From positions 44,493,003-44,557,002 of the forward strand of contig CM055106.1 in NCBI GenBank assembly GCA_029204225.1: a stretch of 64,000 bases of DNA, written 5' to 3'. Below the pieces are notes generated by a model that did no database searches, had not been told where the DNA came from, and saw only the letters and a list, made by a program, of their open reading frames with translations. The stretch is from Diphasiastrum complanatum (lineage: Eukaryota > Streptophyta > Lycopodiopsida > Lycopodiales > Lycopodiaceae). The translations under genes were made by a program, and so were the position numbers. Below, in pieces: positions 46,754 to 59,184 of the stretch (position 1 is the stretch's first letter; the number at the start of each line of letters is the position of its first letter).

Positions 46754-48531
46754 TCAAAAATTAGCCAATTCAAACCAAACCTCTTCAAGAGCCATGTAGG
46801 CTTCTATCCAAATAGGCTTTCTTTTTGGAATATGATTTAGACCTTTCTTGATTTCATTCCGAAGCCATGAATTGACAATCAAATCAGTATTGTATGTCAC
46901 AACATGGTCCCAAGATTTATGTAAGAAAGGTGCCAATCTCATGCTATTATTACAAGTACAAGTAAGCGGGAGATTATGACTAAAATGACAGAAAGCGTCT
47001 ATAGGCTTGTAAAGTAAAGAGGATAAATTAGCTGTAAAACGCCAACCAAATTTTATATCATTCCATACGTCTTCATCAAAGATAATCTCACAAACATCTA
47101 ACATTCCTCTAAAAAAAACTTTTATTGGGAATGCATCAAGATATTTATTGACAAAAGTAACATGAAAGAAAAGATAGTCATTGGTAGAAGGCTTGACAAG
47201 TTTTAGTCTTCCACGAGGTAGGCGTATACTAGATCGTACCTGCCATTCTTCATCTTCACTTTCCTGCATATCAATCATCAAACAATAAGTGGCGAATCGG
47301 GTACTCATTTGCAGCATTTGACGAATTGACCTCAACATACTGAAACCTTCCTCTTCCTCTGTTATTAAAAACAATCGAGCTTTTTGGAGTAGCAATATTA
47401 GTGATAGAGGGGGGGGGGATCTTAGAATAAGTTGTTAAAAATAAACCAAATCGCATGATCAAACCATAAGATCTTGCCATTATATTTGGCATTTTTTCTC
47501 CCACAATCACATTTAATATAAGAGCGTAAAAAATTCCATGCTTCGTCAAGATATTTTTTGGTCTTTTCTCCATTTTCACCCTGACACATTTTTATCCTCA
47601 AAAATATCCCATGAGGAGATGGACATCTGGTAGGTTCAAATAAGTCCATACCAAACATTGTAGGTAACTGTAAATGGCTATCAATTAAGTAGTGTTCATC
47701 CATAGCCATCTTCTTGTGGGTTTCTTTTATCTTCTTTGGTTCACCTACTAAATCTCCTATAATGATCCACATATCTGCAGAAATAGGAGTCATCATAGCG
47801 TAGTTCCCAAACAGCCAAGCCTTATTATCTAGAATTCATAATAAATCTTCAAATAACCTGGCAGGCATTAGAGGATTGGTAAAAGGTGCTTCACTGGGTT
47901 TAAATGGAGATACTTCAATGGGAAGAGGTAAATAATACTTTTGTGCAACGGTCTCTACCTCATCTTGTGACAACTCATCCAAGGAAATGAGGCTATATTT
48001 TGAAGTATTGAAAGGGGAAGAACCACCAATCCTAGGTTCTTTAGGTGAGGCTCTAAAACTTGACGAAAAGTCCAATCCATGAAGGTCAAAGAGTTTCTTC
48101 GTGCACTCAGGGGCAAAATAGTCAAAATCCTCTTGTGCCTTTGCATTAGCCTCTTCGAGAATAGCAAGAGAATCATGAATAGAGATAAGTTTTTCAATCA
48201 CTAAATTTAGGCTATTACAAGAAAGTTGCCAAACTTTACACAAGTCAGAAACAGACAATTGGGTGAGAATAAGAAGAGAAGTATCAGCATTAGATTGGAT
48301 TGCAGCAAGATCCAGCTCTTGGACTTTCTCATGAAAAAAATTTTGTGAGATACATGCAATGAAAGCTTGAGCAGCAAGTGAAGGGGCAATGAGAGTAGGA
48401 GCATAGCCTAAACTCTGTAAGTCGACACACCATACATAGTTCTGAAAAAAGCAAATCACCATACGAAAAATTAGCGAATCAGGCCAATAGAGCCAAATGT
48501 AGTTGGTAACCAGAGGGGCATCCTCTTCCAA
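46754..48531 (-). pseudogene. Uncharacterised N-terminal region of the Penelope-like element protein
   Basis: Fragments 48531-47836, 47796-47422, 47579-47271 and 47395-46754 line up as one coding region broken by frameshifts, one beside a run of C on the minus strand (47409-47417). The first starts without an ATG (TTG). Near 46900-46970 the residues CTCNNS and HVVTYNTDLIVNSWLRNEI resemble a Cys/His segment that precedes the RT in related algal proteins, as I recall. The rest, including a hydrophobic-to-acidic first 230 residues, has no recognised domain. Confidence 0.5.
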
Positions 48532-49717
<1,186 letters not shown>

Positions 49718-50077
49718 CAAAATAATAATAAAAAACATAGAACAAAACCCAACAACAAACAAACCAAAGGACAAAAACAACAAACCAAAAAAACCGAAAA
49801 AACATAAACTAAAAAAAGATAAAGTAAAAAGAAGAAGCAAAGTAGTGAAATTAAAAAAGACAAACCAGCACACCATTCTAAAAATTGTAAAAACAAAACT
49901 AACAATTTTTATGAAACAGTGAAAAAAGTCGTCGACTCTAAACAAAACAGCGGTAAGTGTCCCAACAATGACAGTAAATAGCGACAGCCATAAGATAACA
50001 TAGAATTAACGAAAAGTCTGAAACATGTTAACAGACATAACATGTCAACTGTAACACGTACAACAGCACCATCAATG

Positions 50078-50315
50078 ATTAAAAACTACTACCAGTCCAT
50101 GTAACCATAACTAGCTCAAAAGGGAGTAAATCGTAGAGCATCAATTTTACATAATTAAATTCCAGCACAAGTGTCTATGTTTTGTAACATCGCAGCAGTT
50201 CGGCAATTTTTATTTATTTTTTTATTTTTTGCATCTAGGCGATCATGTCATCGTTTTCTCCTTTTTGCCACTATGACATTCAGAAATAAAAATTAGTATC
50301 ATTGTCATAAAAAAA

Positions 50316-50317
<2 letters not shown>
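50078..50317 (-). repeat. Pseudo-LTR, 5' copy
   Basis: Partner of 44762-44986 in the same orientation, 5.3 kb away, also ending at a (GT)n array. Confidence 0.8.

Positions 50318-50376
<59 letters not shown>
50318..50376 (+). repeat. (GT)n microsatellite, about 29 repeats
   Basis: Uninterrupted, followed by GCACGCATGCGCACGTGC. Confidence 0.98.
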
Positions 50377-50377
<1 letters not shown>

Positions 50378-50389
50378 ACGCATGCGCAC

Positions 50390-50640
50390 GTGCTTGTGTG
50401 CATGTAAGGATGTGGGTGCTTCCCAGGCTAGAGATGCTGAGTTGAGAGAGTTTCTTAATGAGAAAATACATGCAACAAACATTGAGGTGGTGGCGCAACA
50501 TATAGTGCAAGTGGTCACCAACAATGCCAACAATTGTGTTTTCCATGGGTGAGCTTTTGGAGAGAGACTATCCTACATGTAGCACACTACAATCTTTTGA
50601 TGCATGACCTAGGAGACCTCCCCTAAGTCTTATTTGTAAA
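50390..50640 (+). pseudogene. hAT-family transposase scrap (DUF659 region)
   Basis: ASQARDAELREFLNEKIH and VVAQHIVQVVTNNANNCV match the VVQVVTDNASNYxxAG block of plant hAT-type transposases, with Asn in place of the conserved Asp. Frameshifted fragments of the following segment (ERxYP..., ...DLxxP) trail off by 50640. No terminal inverted repeats were found. Confidence 0.55.
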
Positions 50641-50645
50641 TATGA

Positions 50646-50647
<2 letters not shown>

Positions 50648-50678
<31 letters not shown>
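50648..50678 (+). repeat. (AC)n microsatellite
   Basis: About 15 AC repeats. Confidence 0.95.
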
Positions 50679-50894
50679 TGTGTTTATAATGATATAATTA
50701 TGGAAAGCTCCCATAGTGAGAAGATAGATTGTTTTTGGAGCTCATTGTCAATCTCAAGCTACTCCGCTATGTACATTGAGTTTTTGTGATCCAAATGCAA
50801 CTAAATCAGCTTCTACTTGTTTCTCAGCTTGAAGGCCATACTGCAGAGAAGCGTCTTGGCTTCTTCAATTATCTTCTTGCAACAACATAGTGAT

Positions 50895-51290
50895 AACTCT
50901 GGTAAGAGTTAAATCTGAGACTCATCCTTTCGAGAAGTTCCAAGGCAAGGAGGCCGAGTCAAAGGATGGAGGATCTACCTCCAAAGAGAAGCAAAAGAAC
51001 AAAGCCAAGCTAAAGTGTTTATTTTGTGGGAAGAAAGGACACTTTGCTTTCGAATGTTAGAAGAAGAAGAATGCACAAGGGAGTGAAGATCAATGCAAGG
51101 AGGCTGAGGCAAAGAATGGAGGATCTACCTCCAAAGAGAAGCAAAAGAACAAAGCCAAGCTAAAGTGTTTCTTTTGTGGGAAGAAAGGACACTTTGCTTT
51201 CGAATGTTAGAAGAAGAAGAATGCACAAGGGAGTGAAGATCAAGGCAACCTTGCACAAGGGGAGGAGGAAGAGGATGGCTTCAACACATC
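50895..51290 (+). pseudogene. Copia gag C-terminus with tandemly duplicated zinc knuckle
   Basis: A 150-bp (50-codon) unit is repeated in frame: 50941-51090 and 51091-51240. Each encodes a CX2CX4HX4C knuckle (CLFCGKKGHFAFEC and CFFCGKKGHFAFEC) immediately followed by TAG (51058-51060 and 51208-51210). The shared stop, probably a former Trp or Phe codon, shows the duplication came after, or copied, the inactivating mutation. Confidence 0.85.
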
Positions 51291-51291
51291 C

Positions 51292-52440
51292 TTGATGGTA
51301 GCATCTACACCAAGATCAAGCCAAGAGACATGGTGGATTGATAGTGGGGCTAGTTCCCACATGTCACTCAACAAGCATTATTTTTCTACTCTACTTTCTT
51401 GTAATGATTCTAAGAAGTCAATCTACACTGGTAGTGATCAAGAATGTAAGATACATGGCATAGGATCTATTCCATTATGCTTAGGATCATCTAAGAGGAT
51501 AGATCTTGATAATGTTTTGTATGTTCCATCCATTACAAAAAAACTTGCTTAGTGTTGGTCAATTGATGGACAATGGACTAGATGTACATTTCAAGAATGG
51601 AGTGTGTTCCATCTTGAAAAGTGATAAGTGCATAGCTAATGGCATTATACTTGGAATAGAAGTTGCTAGAGGTAGCGATTTTACTTTTATAAGTCAATCA
51701 AAGTATGCTACTTGCATTGACACCCCTATGGAGCAAGTTTGTAGAGTTACTAATGATTGTGATGAAGCATCATTTGAGGACATCACACTCTTTAGGAAGA
51801 TAATAGTCTCCTTAATCTATTTGACAATCACTAGACCAGATTTGAGTTATAGTGTGAGCAAACTAAGTCAATATATGCAAGGTCCTTTGATGCATCATTG
51901 GAAAAGTGCCAAGAGAGTGCTTAGATATGTCTCTTCTACTAGATTTTTTGGCATTCTCTATCAAGGATCTAACTTATACTTGAGGGCATATTCGGATTCA
52001 GATTTTGCAGAAAATGGATAGAAGATCTATAAGTGCATTTTCCACTTTTCTTTGTGGAGGAGTGATATCTTGGCTTTCCAAAAATCAAGATACAATTTCT
52101 CTTTCCTCTTTTGAAGCCGAGTACAAGGAATTGACTTCAACAACCAAAGAACTCCTATGGCTAAGAAGACTTTTGGTGGAACTACAAGTGCTAAAGGCTG
52201 AGGAGATCCCTTGCATCTATTGTGACAATCAAGCTTCTCAACAAATTGCTACCAATCCGATCTTCCATGGTAGAACAAAGCATATTGAGATAGCTCATCA
52301 GTTGGTGAGGGAGAAGGTGCAATCCAAGGAGGTTTAACTTCGTCATGTGCCATCATCCGAGTGCGTAGCTAATATCTTAACCAAACCTTTGGCTAAAGAT
52401 CCATTTTTCAAGTTAAGAGATGCTCTTGGAGTTGTAGATA
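51292..52440 (+). pseudogene. Copia protease fused to RT end and RNase H
   Basis: Protease triad intact in WWIDSGASSHMS, followed after a frame change at about 51535 by LLSVGQLMDNGLDV. The GAG-pre segment then runs in frame straight into LGIEVARGSDFTFISQSKYA, the end of the RT, so integrase and the RT catalytic core were deleted precisely enough to keep the frame. RNase H follows: LIYLTITRPDLSYSVSKLSQ, DSDFAENG, a frameshift, DRRSISAFSTFL, LSSFEAEYKEL and YCDNQAS, so the catalytic Asp, Glu and Asp residues are all visible. A TAA at 52335-52337 precedes ILTKPLAKDPFFKLRDALG, the normal C-terminus. Confidence 0.85.
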
Positions 52441-52478
52441 AATTACATTAGACTTCTCAAGTTAGAAGTGAGGAGCAG

Positions 52479-53380
52479 TGTTAAAAATATCACTTCCAAC
52501 TTGATATACTTTGTAGATCTTAAGATAATTTGATCTTGATGGGATCTCACACGTGTGGAGTCTGTTCCCACGTGTGAAAGAATTTACGTAAGTCACTTTT
52601 GTAAAGTTAGATTGATTTTATCTAGATCTACACAAGTGTGAAATTGACCATTGAGTAGAATCTTGAATTGCTCATTTTGGTCAAACTTTATGTAAATAGA
52701 ATGCACTCCATGTGAATGAGTTATTACTCACACATGCCAAGATGCCATCTCACATGTGTGGATAAGCTTGTAGGTGATAAGATAGGAATGTTCCATTAGA
52801 TCCTATTTTATAGGGAATATCCCTATTTTTGTGGACACTAGTTGTTGGTTTCTAGCTAGAGTGAGTCAACTTTGGATAAGGATCATATTTGACTCCTATT
52901 GGTGGATCTAGATGACAAGGCACTCTTCACACATGTGAAGGCTTGCTGGACAGTACACAAGTCATGGATGTACTTGATCTATAAAGAGATCAACCAATTC
53001 AATGAGAAGTTGATATGACATTGGCAATTTCTAGTTTTGCTTGTATTTTCCACATATGTCTTGTGTTTTTGTGATTGAAATGCATTTCTAGGCTTGAGTA
53101 CTTTACTCTCTGTAAATAGGCCATACAAGTATTGTCCTCCACACGTGTGAGGCCGCTCATCCAAGTTTTTAATCATTTGATCCATTGCTCTTGCTTAAAT
53201 CATAGTGTAAAGCATTAGATCAAGATCTAACACCTAGAACTTGATAGATCTTTGGATTAAGCAATCAATAACTCCTAATGATTGATAAGTACAATCATAA
53301 TTGTCCTTTTTCTCTGAAAATTGACAATTCACACTTTTGTTGTGGTTCCCCACACATGTGAAGTTGTTGGATTTTTGACA
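52479..53380 (+). repeat. 3' LTR of the deleted Copia element
   Basis: 902 bp from TGTTAAAAAT to ATTTTTGACA, near-perfect inverted ends. It contains at least seven CACACGTGTG-like palindromes (for example TCACACGTGTGGAG, TTCACACATGTGAAG, TCCACACGTGTGAGG). Confidence 0.75.
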
Positions 53381-54925
53381 ACTACCATGTGTGGTTCTAC
53401 AAGAAGATTGACGGATGGAAAGTACTAAACTTTTCTGATGATATTTTTTTGGGGGCACTATTTCCTTACCACTATTGGAGCTAGTTATTTTTTAATACCT
53501 TCAATAGCATGTTGTCCATAAGTCTCTTTGGAAGGGGTACTTATTGCAAGGTCAATATTATACTTTGGTCTATTGTTGATCAGTATATATAGAATTAATT
53601 TGGGCATCTAGATATCTAAATTCTTGCACCTAGAGGTCCTGACTACATTGATTATACTTGTAATCTTGTTGATTTTTAGCATAAGCATTCTTGTACACCT
53701 TTGGTCGTGATTGTGTCATGATTGTCTGAAGTTACGACTAGGGCTTTACTAGGTGATATATGTTCCTTACTTGGATAGGTAATGGGCTACGTGGTTTTGG
53801 CTAATGTCTACTTTGGCTGGTGCCTTGGCTATATGCTATTTTCATACCTTGTGCATGACTTTGTGCATTAACTATGGATGATAAGCAATGGCCCATGACT
53901 TCATGCTTAAGACTGTGGTGATGCTAGTAATGGCCAAATAATTAACAAAGTTTTTTACACATATGTAGATGGAAATTTGATGATGGTTAACTTGACCATT
54001 TACTAAACGAGTGGTAAACTATTGTATTTTTCCCTAGTGCTTTATCTATTTGAAATTTTAAGCACCTCGAATATCCCCTTAGCATTCGATTTGATGTCTA
54101 AGCTACAAATGGTACTTAGACTTATGAATGCATATGGTAACATATAAATTCTCAATGGTTATTTCTTTGTTGGCTCTTCAAATTTTTAACAGAGCTCGCT
54201 CCAACTTTATACTCTGACTATAGTGCCAACTAGCACACGTCAAAAAATAGGCGAATCTGCATTGGGCAGAGAGGTAAACACCATTTATTCCAAATTGTGC
54301 TGTTGGATTTTCTTATGAAATGTCAAGCACTCCTAGAAAATTGATTATACTTTCTTACTAGGATTGAGGGACATTAAGTTTGACGGTTCCTAGAAAAAAT
54401 TCTACCACCTCAACAACAAAGCCACCAACTATCCCAACAATACCGTCATTATCTATGGGTCCTCCATCATTGCCAACAAGACCTGCTTCTTCTTCCATCG
54501 TCAGGCCATTCAAGCTATTCACTATTGATCAACATGTCAAATACAACATATACATGAAACTCCGACAATGATGGTGCAAGCAGTGCAGTGCAGTGTAGTG
54601 CAATCCAAGAAGAAGATAAGAAGAGGACTTGAACACTCATTGGAACTCACTTATTTTTGCCTTGAAGCATGTGTTAGGAATAAGATTACTATTGGTAAGG
54701 CCGTTGTATTTTGGCCATTTTTGAGCCGTGTTAATATAAGTTATTAATGCTTTTTTGTAAAAAATATGTTAGACAAAGCTATGATTTTCATCTTATGTCA
54801 CCTCTGACCGTTGTACAATTTAGCATAAGTTAGTTTCCTACATGAGTTTACAAATTTTAAAGCGACGTAAGTATTCATTTTAAGGCAACTTACGATGATC
54901 TACGGAAAAAGGTGAACCATAGTTA
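53381..54925. other. Intergenic, no gene recognised
   Basis: AT-rich. A short Pro/Ser/Thr-rich frame at 54380-54571 faintly recalls the N-terminus of the nearby LINE ORF1, but too weakly to call. Confidence 0.45.
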
Positions 54926-55335
54926 CCTGGTTACGACTTGTTACATAGAACAATATAAATAGAGATGTGGCTACAAAATTGGAGGTGTGTTCTAAAATGA
55001 TTTGTTACATAGAACTTGTTACATGTTACATAGAACATTGTTACAACTTGTTAGAACATGTTTACGACTTCTTACGTAGAACAATATAAATAGAGATGTG
55101 GCTACAAAATTGGAGGTGTGTTCTAACATGCTTTGTTACATAGAACTTGTTACATGTTACTTGGAACTTGTTACATAGAACATGATTTGTTACATAGAAC
55201 TTGTTACATAGAACAATATAAATAGAGATGTGGCTACAAAATTGGAGGTGTGTTCTAACCTGGTTACGACTTGTTACATAGAACAATATAAATAGAGATG
55301 TGGCTACAAAATTGGAGGTGTGTTCTAACATGATT
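54926..55335 (+). repeat. Minisatellite, four units each with a TATA-like box
   Basis: CAATATAAATAGAGATGTGG followed by CTACAAAATTGGAGGTGTGTTCTAA appears at 54951, 55082, 55214 and 55284 (spacings 131, 132 and 70 bp). Intervening sequence is built from TTGTTACATAGAAC repeats. TATAAATAG matches the plant TATA consensus. Confidence 0.9.
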
Positions 55336-55739
55336 TTAATATTAGTTTGCTGCTTACATTGAGAAAGAACTGATGCCGAACTTGATGTTAGCCATGCTAG
55401 TTCATTTCTAAGTTTATGTATATGATGATAACTTTTGAGATATTGTGATCTTCAATTGTCGAGAAATATTTTGTTGGCCACAAGTTTCCTTGCATAAGGC
55501 CCAAATTGTAGAAATTCCCAATTGTTAAAGTACATTCAATAATATGATTCCAACTATGTTCAAAGATTCTATTACCAATGTTTAGAATACTCGATGGTTA
55601 TTTGTTTACTTGTGAATGATGCAAACACAATTTAAATTATACTTGTTATGTTGTATGCTTTGCATATTGTATGTAATGGTTGATCGAGTGAACTTTACAA
55701 GTGTCACTAGCACAACGATGTATTTTAAATCCCCACTGG

Positions 55740-57385
55740 ATCAAATAGTTTAGAGAGCATATGTATCCCTAACATCTTGTGTTATGAATTTTCGCACTTG
55801 GACTTACTATGCCACCACCTTGTACACTATCCCTACTAAAACTCCCATTATCATTTCCCCACAACCCTCAAATTTCTCTCTCTTTATGCTTGATATGGTC
55901 CTTGCAACCATGAAAAAGGTGAGAATGCATCATGCACTTGATGTTGAGGATCTAAAATATGAGCTCCTTATCCATGCTCATGATACACTTGCACCCACAC
56001 TTGTTGTTCGCCTTATCCATGCAATCTCCTTAACCATGCAATCATTACTGGTTTCCCTCTTTGGTGCACCAATATCATTCATCTCATCCATAAGAGTGGC
56101 AATCCCATGAGACCTAATAATTACCGTGTGATTGGGCATGGGCATGTCATTACGAAACTCCATGGTACCATCCTTCAATCTACATTGAGTATAGAGGCGG
56201 GACTAGGAGTTTGTATGTAATGGGTTAGGCAAGATTTAAAGCTCACTACTCCACTATCAGTTCCATGACCCTTGCTTGTTCAAAAGTTGTAGGACTTGAG
56301 CTTTTCCACAAATACAATATTGGCAGTGATGGCGCTATATGAGAGAGTCTAGTTTTTCAGATCCAATGTTGAGCACTACTGGCGTGAAATGGAATTCTCT
56401 CCTTTCACATAATCTATTTGGGTTATATATTGATGAGCTTGAGAAGGTTATTGGTCATGGTGGTGGTTTGGGTTGTAGCATTGAAGATATAGTGATTGTC
56501 ATGTTGCTATATGTTGATGATGTAGCTCTATTATCATCGACCAACGAGGGCTTTAAAGACATCTTGACAATTTAAATGCTTTAGATTATGTTTTATAACA
56601 TTGCCTGAGATTCACATTGGGACAAATCAGAGTATCTTCACACCAGCTTGAGGTTGAGAGAGGACGCCTCCAAGGTATCCCTTGTGAAGATAGGATATGT
56701 TGGATATGTTCATAGGAAGAGATTGAGACCGAAGAGCATTTCATTTTCAAATTTCCTACTTATTATAAGATACGTGGTTGATATTCTTGCTTAATCAAAG
56801 ACTCACTACTCTGCATTCTCTCATTGCCTTTGAGGATCCTCAGTGTGTGGCCCTTATGCTACATGAGATGTCCCTAATGCAAAGAGATTTGTGCCATGAT
56901 CATTTAGATATTCGAGATACACAACCTCATACATAATTTCTGCTCCAAGAGAAGAGCTTGGACTAATCTCAACTTCAAACGATGAGGATATTTATGTCCC
57001 TATGAAAGATCGACATTGTGATCAAAGATGATGTACATACAGTATATCATTTCTTTGCTACTAGAGCCTCTAGACCTACCATGAGGGCTCTTGTTAGAAG
57101 ACCCCATACCAACCAACATCATAGATTGAGACATGGTTGCCATCAGCACGTTTCTACCAAGCTAGCTCCTCTTCTTCCTTCGAGTACCCATATCAAAGCC
57201 TTTTCAGTCATCTTAGTTGAGAGTGCATGTATACCATTGGAGGCACAGAGTCCTTGAACCATACTTCCTATAGAGTTGATGTTTCATTTTCATATTAGCT
57301 CTTAAAACTCTCATATTTCCATTTATTTTTTCTATTCAAAGACATTCTTATGCTCCCTTAGTTATTACGTTATTACACGCGCTTG
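55740..57385 (+). pseudogene. Older LINE copy: ORF2 reverse transcriptase and C-terminus, decayed
   Basis: Plus-strand fragments in several frames. LIHKSGNPMRPNNYRVIGHG and TKLHGTILQSTLS (56060-56190) match the first RT blocks of LINE ORF2. SIEDIVIVMLLYVDDVALLS (56475-56545) is the catalytic block. LRFTLGQIRVSSHQLEVERG and EETETEEHFIF-like residues (56615-56760) match the C-terminal Cys/His domain of the neighbouring copy at 60415-60620. An Arg/His-rich tail (57040-57150) also corresponds. Many stops are present. Just downstream begins the (TCTG)n(TC)n array at 57391. Confidence 0.7.
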
Positions 57386-57388
57386 GCA

Positions 57389-57694
<306 letters not shown>

Positions 57695-57754
57695 TGGCTG
57701 CTGCTGCCCTATCCTAGATCGCCCTACCCTGGTCCGCCCTCTCTCTCTCCAACA

Positions 57755-59134
57755 ATGGCAGCTCCTCCTCCTCGCGCCCCTGCTCGTAGATCAACACGAT
57801 CCCCAGCCACCTCCTCACTCACCTCCCTCGCTCACCACTCACCTCCCCTCGCTGCCCCTTCCCCTAACCCCCTTGCTGCTCCTTCTCCTTCTCCTTCCCT
57901 CGCTGCCCCTTCTTGTAACCTCCTCGCTGCTCCTTCTTCCCCTGCCCCTTCCCTCGATGCTGCTCCTTCCCACGCTGCTCCTTCTTCCCCCCTCGATGCT
58001 CCTTCTTGCCCCCTCGCTGCCCCTTCCCTCGCTGCTCCCTCCCCTAACCCCCTCGTTGTTCCTTCCCCTTCCCCCCTCGCTGCTCCATACCCCACTCCCC
58101 CCCCCCCCCCCCCCCCCCGCTGACCTCCCTGATCTCCTAGCTGCCACCCCCTCACCCATCCTCCTTGTCACCCCCCTCACCTCACCCCATTGTCATTCCA
58201 GCCCCCCCCCCCCCCCCCCCCCCCCCCCCTCGTTGCCACTTCACCTCACCCCCTTGATGACCCATCTCCCTCTCCTACTACAACTCTCACCCGCCTCTCT
58301 GATGGCTGCTCCCTTGATTCAGCTCCTCTTCTGTCTTCTGACCCTATTCTTCCCACACCTATCATTGCTCACTCTTCCTCCTTCACGGCACCACAATCTA
58401 TAGCCAATATTCCGTATACGCCTTCTAAATCAATTGAACTTTTTTCATCTTGGCAGATTGATCAATTCAAGGCAGATTTCCAATTTTTGCGGTATGAAAT
58501 TTCACAGCTGAAAGGAACGGTTACTTCTTTGGTCAACGAGAAGAAGCTATTGCAGTCCAAGGTTGCCTCACTCGAACAATCCATCGGAATCAAACAAGCC
58601 GCAGCTTCGGAATCCACCACCAACATGCTACGGGAGCTAGAAACCAAGATTGAGAAGCAACACAAAGAGGCCCTTTCCTCGGCATCAGTTTTGAAAAAGG
58701 GCACCAAACCCAGCGCTCCCATCTCCTCAGTTATCTCAGCCACCATCTCGGAAGAGAAATCTCGAGACCAAAAATCCCACAATATTAGAGTTCGTGGAGT
58801 TCTAGATACACAGGATGCATTGGCTGAAGCTAAACGCTTTCTCGACATCACTCTCGGACACAGGACATAGGGGTTAGACACCGCATGGAGGACCACTAGA
58901 GATGCAGCCACACTCATTCTTCGTTTCACCTCCCTCGAGAGCCGTCAAGATGCTTTGCGATGCAGAGCTAAGCTACGTGGTACCACTATCTACATGGACG
59001 ACGACCTCACATATATCCAGGTAGAGGAGAGGCATAAGGCCTTTCAGGCAGCCCGTGAGTCTGGCAGACGAGTCATTTACCGAGATGGACGAGTGCGTTT
59101 TCTTGACAGCGCACCTAGCAGCTCCCAGTGCTAG
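57755..59134 (+). pseudogene. LINE ORF1 (L1 ORF1p-like RNA-binding protein)
   Basis: Starts MAAPPPRAPARRSTRSP. The N-terminus is a Pro/Ala/Ser repeat region (units like LAAPSP). Two poly-C runs (22 C at 58097-58118, 28 C at 58202-58229) shift the frame. A coiled coil follows at about 58470-58700 (EISQLKGTVTSLVNEKKLLQ). An RRM/C-terminal domain pair comes next (NIRVRGVLD, then TLILRFTSLESRQDALRCRA, then DDLTYIQVEERHKAFQAARE). One TAG at 58868-58870 interrupts it. The order coiled coil, RRM, C-terminal domain is that of L1 ORF1p, which trimerises and coats element RNA. Confidence 0.75.
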
Positions 59135-59184
59135 AGATTTGGGGTCCCCGGGTTTGGGAGTGCCCCGGGGCCCCACCCACACCA

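Larger units (their letters stand above)
50895..53380 (+). mobile_element. Internally deleted Copia element with 3' LTR
   Basis: Plus-strand gag end, protease, RT end and RNase H, then a polypurine tract GAAGTGAGGAGCAG ending at 52478 and an LTR at 52479-53380. Integrase and most of the RT are missing. No 5' LTR was found. Confidence 0.85.
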
